DNA of 28,272 nt from DATGEO01 sp035310015 (GTDB taxonomy: Bacteria; Chloroflexota; Dormibacteria; Dormibacterales; Dormibacteraceae), in the NCBI GenBank assembly GCA_035310015.1, contig DATGEO010000042.1, positions 1 to 28,272 on the forward strand, read 5' to 3'. Positions 23,447-28,272 of this stretch are shown here, piece by piece; positions within the stretch are counted from its first letter, which is position 1, and each line of letters begins with the position of its first letter. The notes beneath the pieces were generated by a model. The model was not told the DNA's origin. It made no database searches and saw only the letters and a list, made by a program, of their open reading frames with translations. Both the position numbers and the translations under genes were made by a program.

Positions 23447-24045
23447 TTCCTGCCCAGCGCGCGGAGCGCCGACGCGAGCGCCTCCTGGGTCGAAGGCGTC
23501 ACCTTCCAGTCCACCGCCTCCATTCCGATCCGCGCCTCCTGTGAGGAGAACCCGAGGTTGCGAAGCGCCGCCTCCACCGCCTTCGGCACCGCGCCATCGC
23601 CCGCGACGGCGGCGGCGCGAGGCACGACCTCGAGCTCGGCGACGGCGTCGAGCTTCGGCTTCAGCTCGATGATGACCTTGGCCGCGGTGCGCTGGCCGAC
23701 CCCGCTGGCGCGGCGGATGGGCGCTGGGTCTTCGCCCATGATCGCGCGCTTCAGGACCTCGATGCTCGCCGCGCTGAGGATGTTGAGGCCCACCTTCGGC
23801 CCCACTCCGTCGACGCCGATCAGCATCTCGAACAGCTCGAGCTCAGCGGCGGAATCGAAGCCGTACAGCGCGAGCTGGTCCTCGCGGACGTGTGTGTGGA
23901 CGTGCAGGTCGACCTTGCCGCCAGGCGCCGGCACCTTCTGCCGCGTCGTCGTCGAGACGCTGACCATGTAGCCGACGCCGCCGACGTCGACCACGACGAA
24001 GTCCTGGCCGGCGCGCAGCACGGAGCCGCTGAGATGTGCGATCAC
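23443..24045 (-). CDS. ruvA: Holliday junction DNA-binding protein RuvA
   Basis: Tetrameric junction-binding subunit that loads RuvB. It is 200 aa. An N-terminal OB fold (MIAHLSGSVLRAGQDFVVVD) is followed by two helix-hairpin-helix motifs (GVDGVGPKVGLNILS and ASGVGQRTAAKVIIEL) and a C-terminal RuvB-binding domain (AVEAALRNLGFSSQEA). The GTG at 24045 overlaps the ruvC stop (GTGA). The longer open frame upstream is out of phase with ruvC and is a shadow. Confidence 0.96.
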   Translation of the reverse strand: MIAHLSGSVLRAGQDFVVVDVGGVGYMVSVSTTTRQKVPAPGGKVDLHVHTHVREDQLALYGFDSAAELELFEMLIGVDGVGPKVGLNILSAASIEVLKRAIMGEDPAPIRRASGVGQRTAAKVIIELKPKLDAVAELEVVPRAAAVAGDGAVPKAVEAALRNLGFSSQEARIGMEAVDWKVTPSTQEALASALRALGRK

Positions 24046-24536
24046 CGGCGGCCGCCGTTGAACTTCCGGCTGCGCGCGTGGCACACGGCGATGGCGATGG
24101 CGTCGCGCGCGTGCTCGTCGAGCTTGCCCTCGGGCAGCTTCACCTGCGCCGCGAGCATGCGCGCGATCTGCTGCTTGTCCGCCTTGCCGTAACCGGTCAG
24201 CACGATCTTCACCTGCGCCGGCTTGTACTCGAACACCGGCACCCTGCACTCCTCGAGCACCGCGAGGATCGCGCCGCGCGCCTGCGCGACGCCGATGGCG
24301 CTGGTCGCGTTGCGGCCCATGAAGAGCTCTTCCAGCGAGGCCTCGGATGGATGGTGCTCGGCGATCAGCTCGCGCAGCCGCTGGGTGATGGCGATGAGCC
24401 GCGGGCCTTCGCGTCCGGGGATGGTCACGACGGTTTCCGACGCGACCACGTGGTTGGGTTCGGCGAGCACCGCGAAGCCGGTGCCGGCAAGACCGGGATC
24501 GATCCCGACGATCAGTCCGTTGGAGCTACCTGGCAC
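24042..24536 (-). CDS. ruvC: Holliday junction resolvase RuvC
   Basis: Endonuclease that cuts branch-migrated junctions. It is 164 aa. Active-site acids are D13 (VGIDPG), E69 (SLEELFMGRN) and D145. The position three residues before D145 is H142 (EHARDAIAIAVCH) rather than the Asp of E. coli, a variant also known in Thermus RuvC. The GTG at 24536 is the only possible start because an in-frame TAG precedes it directly. The ribosome site is poor. It lies 15 nt after yebC. Confidence 0.96.
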   Translation of the reverse strand: MPGSSNGLIVGIDPGLAGTGFAVLAEPNHVVASETVVTIPGREGPRLIAITQRLRELIAEHHPSEASLEELFMGRNATSAIGVAQARGAILAVLEECRVPVFEYKPAQVKIVLTGYGKADKQQIARMLAAQVKLPEGKLDEHARDAIAIAVCHARSRKFNGGRR

Positions 24537-24551
24537 CTATCCATGCAGGTT

Positions 24552-25310
24552 CTATACCTGTGCTGAGACTCTTTCAAGGACGTCGGCTGGGATGTCGAAG
24601 TTGGCGTAGACCTGCTGGACGTCGTCGTCCTCCTCCAGGGATTCCATCAGCCGCAGGACGGAGACCGCCCGGTCCTCGCCCACGGACACGGTTTGCTTGG
24701 GCTGCATCGTGATCTCGGCGTTCTCCACCATGACGCCGGGGAGCGACTCGAGGGCGCCCTTCACCTTCTCGAAGGTGTTGGGCGAGGTCGTCACCTCGAC
24801 CGACTTGCCCTCGACCTGCACGTCGTCGGCGCCGGCCTCGATGGCGGCCAGCCCGACCTCTTCGGGGTCCGCCTTCTCAGCGTTGGCCGCGATGACGCCC
24901 TTGCGCTCGAACATCCAGCCCACCGAGTTGGACTCGCCGAGGTTGCCGCCGCCCTTGGAGAAGCGGTGGCGGATGGACGCCGACGTGCGGTTGCGGTTGT
25001 CCGACAGCGCGTCGACCATGATCGCCACGCCGCCCGGGCCGTAGCCCTCGTAGCGGATCTCATCGAGCCTTTCGCCCGCAAGCTCGCCGGTCCCGCGCTT
25101 GATCGCGTTCTGGATCCGGTCGGCGGGCATGTTGATCTCCCGAGCCTTCTGGATCGCGAGCCGCAGCCGGAAGTTGCCGTCGGCGTTGCCGCCGCCTTCC
25201 TTGGCCGCGATGGTGATCTCACGGCTGGCGCGGGTGAACGCCTGCCCGCGCTTGGCGTCGACGATCGCCTTCTTGTGCTTGATGCCTGCCCATTTGGAGT
25301 GGCCGGACAC
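24552..25310 (-). CDS. yebC: YebC/TACO1 family translation regulator
   Basis: 252-aa protein with the full family N-terminus SGHSKWAGIKHKKAIVDAKR and the segments NADGNFRLRLAIQKAREINM, RYEGYGPGGVAIMVDALSDN and GGNLGESNSVGWMF. The family acts in translation of proline-rich stretches and/or as a transcriptional regulator; its place next to ruvCAB is conserved. The GTG at 25310 has a GGAGG 12 nt upstream, a long spacer. It lies 36 nt after tyrS. Confidence 0.96.
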   Translation of the reverse strand: MSGHSKWAGIKHKKAIVDAKRGQAFTRASREITIAAKEGGGNADGNFRLRLAIQKAREINMPADRIQNAIKRGTGELAGERLDEIRYEGYGPGGVAIMVDALSDNRNRTSASIRHRFSKGGGNLGESNSVGWMFERKGVIAANAEKADPEEVGLAAIEAGADDVQVEGKSVEVTTSPNTFEKVKGALESLPGVMVENAEITMQPKQTVSVGEDRAVSVLRLMESLEEDDDVQQVYANFDIPADVLERVSAQV

Positions 25311-25346
25311 GGTTAAACAAAGCCTCCGAACATGCTTTCGCTGATT

Positions 25347-26501
25347 TTACTTCAGGACAAACCGCGTCCACCGACGCTTGCCAACCTGAATCACGTCGCC
25401 TGGTCGAATCGGATCGTCACCGGTTGCCACCGCCGCGTTGATCTTCACGCCACGCTGCTCGATGAGCCGACGCGCCTCGCTGTTGGACTTGGCGAGGCCG
25501 CTGTGGACCATAGCTTCGATGAGTCGTATCGGAAAGCCCGTTTGGAATTCCTCGATCTCGGCGGGCTGTTCATGCGCCCGAAACTTCAGGTGAAAGTCGG
25601 CCTCCGCATCGTCGGCAGCTTTTGGGCCATACAGCCGGTTTACGAGTTGCCACGCAAGCAAAGATTTCGCGTCTCGGGGATGTAGATTCCACGCGATTTC
25701 GAGATCGTCGGAATGAAGCCCTGAGATGAGGCGCAAATACTTCTCGGTGAGGCGATCGGGGATCGACATCGTCTTGCCGTAGATCTCCTCGGGCGGCTCG
25801 CTGACGCCGATGTAGTTGCCGAGTGACTTCGACATCTTCTGCTCCCCGTCCCGGCCTTCGAGCAGCGGGAAGACGGCGATGTCCTGCGGCTCCTGGCCGT
25901 ACGCCTTCTGGATCTCGCGGCCGAAGAGGAGGTTGAAGAGCTGGTCGGTCCCGCCGATCTCCACGTCCGCGCGGACCGCGACCGAGTCGTAGGCCTGGTT
26001 GAACGGGTACAGGATCTCGTGCGCGCCGATCGCGATCCCGGCGCGCATGCGCTCGGCGAAATCCTCGCGCTGGAGCACCTGCTGCAGCGTCGCCTTCGCC
26101 AGCAGGCGAAGGATGTCCGCCGCCGCCATCTCGGCAAGCCACTCCGAGTTGCCGTGGATCTCGGTGCGTTCGCGGTCGAGAACGCGGAAGACCTGCTCGA
26201 AGTACGTCCTGGCGTTGGCGTCGACCTGCTCGCGCGTGAGCATCGGCCGCGTCTCCGAGCGGCCGCTGGGGTCGCCGATGAGCGCGGTGTAATCGCCGAC
26301 TATCAGCACGACGGTGTGACCGTGGTCCTGGAACAGCCGCAGCACGTCGAGCACGACGAGGTGGCCGACGTGGATGTCGGGCGCGGTGGGGTCGAGGCCC
26401 AGCTTCACGCGCAGCCTGTCGCCGCGCTCGAGCCGCGCGCGCAGGTGTTCCTCCACGTGAATCTCGACCGCGCGGGCGCGCAGCTCGTCGAATAGCGACA
26501 A
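25347..26501 (-). CDS. tyrS: Tyrosyl-tRNA synthetase
   Basis: Class I synthetase charging tRNA-Tyr. It is 384 aa. The HIGH-type motif is HVGH at 44-47 within DPTAPDIHVGH, KMSKS is at 222-226, and a C-terminal S4 RNA-binding domain carries SNSEARRLIEQRGVKIN. The DPTAPD context is typical of the TyrZ-like clade. The TTG at 26501 (M-SLFDELRARAVEI) gives the usual N-terminus. It lies 8 nt after the cvpA stop and has no Shine-Dalgarno, which suggests re-initiation from cvpA. The long upstream open frame is a shadow of cvpA. Confidence 0.96.
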   Translation of the reverse strand: MSLFDELRARAVEIHVEEHLRARLERGDRLRVKLGLDPTAPDIHVGHLVVLDVLRLFQDHGHTVVLIVGDYTALIGDPSGRSETRPMLTREQVDANARTYFEQVFRVLDRERTEIHGNSEWLAEMAAADILRLLAKATLQQVLQREDFAERMRAGIAIGAHEILYPFNQAYDSVAVRADVEIGGTDQLFNLLFGREIQKAYGQEPQDIAVFPLLEGRDGEQKMSKSLGNYIGVSEPPEEIYGKTMSIPDRLTEKYLRLISGLHSDDLEIAWNLHPRDAKSLLAWQLVNRLYGPKAADDAEADFHLKFRAHEQPAEIEEFQTGFPIRLIEAMVHSGLAKSNSEARRLIEQRGVKINAAVATGDDPIRPGDVIQVGKRRWTRFVLK

Positions 26502-26509
26502 GACGGGCG

Positions 26510-27061
26510 CTAGCTTACTGGGCCGCGGCTGAAGTACTGGTGCGGGTCGCTGGGCAGCACCGGTTGGAAGATCGCGACCACGGGCTTGTAGATCGCGTTG
26601 ACGATCGGCACCGCAATGTGGGACGCCTGCACCGAGTCGTGGATCCGGGCCTGGTTGTCGTCCAGCGCTCCGCCGCCGCTGGGGCTTCCCGCAGCCTGGA
26701 ACTCGTACACCACGAGGACCGAAAGCAGGATCCCGGTGAGGATGCCGAGAATCAGGCCGCTCATCCGGTTCCACACGATCGCCGTGATCTGGATCTGCGC
26801 GTTGGCGAGCTGGGCCGCGCCCTCGACGAGGATCAGCACGATGAACAGGAGGCCGAAGAACCCGAAGATGCGCGCGTCAGGCGTCTCGAGGGACGTCGCC
26901 TGCTGCAGGATGTTGCCCGCCTGCAGTCCCATCCCGGTCGCGGCCAAAAAGGCGACGTAGAGCGCGACCACGCCGATGCCGCGGCGCAGGACCCCGAAGA
27001 AGTAGCCGAGAACCGCGTAAATCGCGATCAGAAGGATCGGTAGGACGTCCAGCCAGCTCAC
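26510..27061 (-). CDS. CvpA family membrane protein
   Basis: 183-aa protein with four predicted membrane helices (about 5-24, 28-46, 64-86 and 96-121) and a C-terminal soluble tail with an amphipathic SVQASHIAVPIVNAIY segment, as in CvpA/colicin V production proteins. Members of the family affect envelope stress and colicin secretion; the role here is unknown. The GTG at 27061 overlaps the pheT stop (GTGA). It is followed closely by tyrS. Confidence 0.8.
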   Translation of the reverse strand: MSWLDVLPILLIAIYAVLGYFFGVLRRGIGVVALYVAFLAATGMGLQAGNILQQATSLETPDARIFGFFGLLFIVLILVEGAAQLANAQIQITAIVWNRMSGLILGILTGILLSVLVVYEFQAAGSPSGGGALDDNQARIHDSVQASHIAVPIVNAIYKPVVAIFQPVLPSDPHQYFSRGPVS

Positions 27062-28272
27062 GTTCGGAAGCCGGCCCGGTGCTTCCTTTCCAGGGCGCGC
27101 TTGATCTCAGCCATCACTCCCTCCACTTCGGCGTCCGTCAGGGTGCGCTCGGGGCTGCGGAAAGTCAAGGTGAAGGCGATGCTCTTCCTTCCGTCCCCGA
27201 TCTGTCCACCACGGTATTCGTCGAAGGCCCGGACGTGCTCGAGGAAGGGCCCCGCGGCGGCCTTGATCGTGGCGTGCAGCATGGCGGCGGGCGTGTCCTC
27301 GTCCACGACCACGGCCAGGTCGCGCTGCACCGACGGATAGCGGGGCAGCTCGGCGGCCTTGCGCTCCGCCGCGGCGCCGAGCAGAGCCTGGACGTCGATG
27401 TCCAGGGCCACGGCCCGACCGTCGAGGTCGAACGCGGCCAGCGTCGAGGGATGGAGCTCGCCGAGCACACCGAGCTCCACGCCTCCGACCGCGACGGTCG
27501 CCGTGCGGCCGGGGTGGAACAGATGCGGCGCCGCGCGCTCGTAGGCGGCCCCGGGCGCGGCGGCGTCGGCCGCCAGGCGGTCCATCACCGACTTCAAACG
27601 GAGAAAGGCCGCTCTACCTGCACCGGGTTCGTCGCCGACGCGGGCCACCACGGTCAGGCGCACCGGCTCCTCCGCCAGCCCGCCGTCGACCGTCCCGCGG
27701 TACACGCGCGCCGTCTCGAACACGTCGACGCGCTCGCCGGTGCGGTTCTGGTTGAAGCGCGCGACGGCAAGAAGCGACGGCAGGAGTGACGTGCGCATCG
27801 TGTCGAGCTCATCGCTCATCGCATTGATCACCGAGCGCGCGCCGTCGGCAAGACCGAGCTTCGCGAGCGTCCGGCGCGACACGAGCGCAGGGCTGACGAC
27901 CTCTTCGAATCCCGCACTCAGCACGACCTCCCGGATGTTCCATGCGCGGTCGGAAGCGTCCGCCGGCTGCCATTTGGTGTGACGGGCGCCGGGCAGCGTT
28001 CCGGGGATGCGCTCGATGCCGTAGATGCGGCCGACCTCCTCCACGACGTCCTCGGGCAGCTCGACGTCGAGGCGGAACACGGGCGGCAGCACGTCCCACG
28101 GGCCGTCCTGCTCGGCACGGACCTGGAAACCAAGGCCGCGCAGGATCTGCTTCGACTCTTCCGGCGCGACCTCGACGCCGAGCAGGGCATCGATCTTCTC
28201 CGGCTCGACCTGGATGCGCACCGGCTCCTGCGGTCGCGGGTAGACGTCCACCCATTCGGAATGGACCTGCCC
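27058..28272 (-). CDS. pheT: Phenylalanyl-tRNA synthetase beta subunit (5' part outside window)
   Basis: C-terminal 404 residues of the beta subunit of the PheS2PheT2 enzyme. Visible parts are the B5 domain (VRIQVEPEKIDALLGVEV; DVELPEDVVEEVGRIYGIER), the catalytic-like core (MSDELDTMRTSLLPSLL and NQNRTGERVDVFETARVYRG) and the C-terminal anticodon-binding FDX-ACB domain (PRYPSVQRDLAVVVDEDTP to RSPERTLTDAEVEGVM). The frame is open to the window edge. The N-terminal EMAP-like tRNA-binding and B3/B4 domains and pheS would lie beyond 28272. Confidence 0.97.
   Translation of the reverse strand, partial: GQVHSEWVDVYPRPQEPVRIQVEPEKIDALLGVEVAPEESKQILRGLGFQVRAEQDGPWDVLPPVFRLDVELPEDVVEEVGRIYGIERIPGTLPGARHTKWQPADASDRAWNIREVVLSAGFEEVVSPALVSRRTLAKLGLADGARSVINAMSDELDTMRTSLLPSLLAVARFNQNRTGERVDVFETARVYRGTVDGGLAEEPVRLTVVARVGDEPGAGRAAFLRLKSVMDRLAADAAAPGAAYERAAPHLFHPGRTATVAVGGVELGVLGELHPSTLAAFDLDGRAVALDIDVQALLGAAAERKAAELPRYPSVQRDLAVVVDEDTPAAMLHATIKAAAGPFLEHVRAFDEYRGGQIGDGRKSIAFTLTFRSPERTLTDAEVEGVMAEIKRALERKHRAGFRT

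Noticed and set aside
1..28272. Defence systems, mobile elements, CRISPR arrays, tRNA or rRNA genes
   Set aside because: I looked on both strands for repeat arrays, transposase or integrase motifs, terminal repeats and tRNA-like folds and saw none. The coding runs are continuous core genes plus one small metabolic block.

Overview
This is a dense, G+C-rich bacterial chromosome segment in which every gene I can support lies on the minus strand, so transcription runs from high to low coordinates. There are 27 protein genes; pheT (high end) and rnj (low end) are cut by the window edges. I see no tRNA, rRNA, CRISPR, insertion sequence or phage gene. The long plus-strand ORFs are antisense shadows of real genes. 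The high G+C, frequent GTG starts and gene order suggest a Terrabacteria-type lineage (Actinobacteria, Chloroflexota, Dormibacterota-like or a relative). The order rnj/dapA ... pnp-rpsO ... ribF-truB ... nrnA-rbfA-infB-nusA is shared with actinobacteria, and asd-dapA-rnj resembles Bacillus. The phylum cannot be fixed by eye.

Layout in transcription order. (1) 28272-19627: pheT, cvpA, tyrS, yebC, ruvC-ruvA-ruvB, a DUF2905 membrane protein, secD-secF. These are tRNA charging, Holliday-junction processing and Sec export genes, packed with 4-nt overlaps or short gaps. A perfect 11-bp hairpin follows secF. (2) 19500-13462: rimP-nusA-ylxR-infB-rbfA-nrnA-truB, the classic transcription/translation factor operon, continuing into ribF (13432-12557). 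(3) 12560-7638: an inserted accessory block, a GlpB-like flavoprotein, an alkyl-DHAP-synthase-like FAD enzyme and a diacylglycerol-kinase-family lipid kinase, then a cytosolic gamma-glutamyltransferase. The first two are coupled by 4-nt stop/start overlaps to ribF and to each other. (4) 7598-4909: rpsO and pnp, separated by a structured 173-nt leader. (5) 4891-1: dapB, asd, dapA (lysine/diaminopimelate synthesis), a family-4 uracil-DNA glycosylase and RNase J.

Most of the window is housekeeping. The items that stand out are: the glycerolipid-like flavoenzyme cassette coupled to ribF; two genes (the uracil-DNA glycosylase and nrnA) whose conserved N-terminal coding extends upstream of any ATG/GTG/TTG; a repeat/palindrome pair in front of asd; a long-range stem in the pnp leader; and TATAAT-like boxes placed so close to rpsO, infB and ggt that short-leader or leaderless transcripts are likely.
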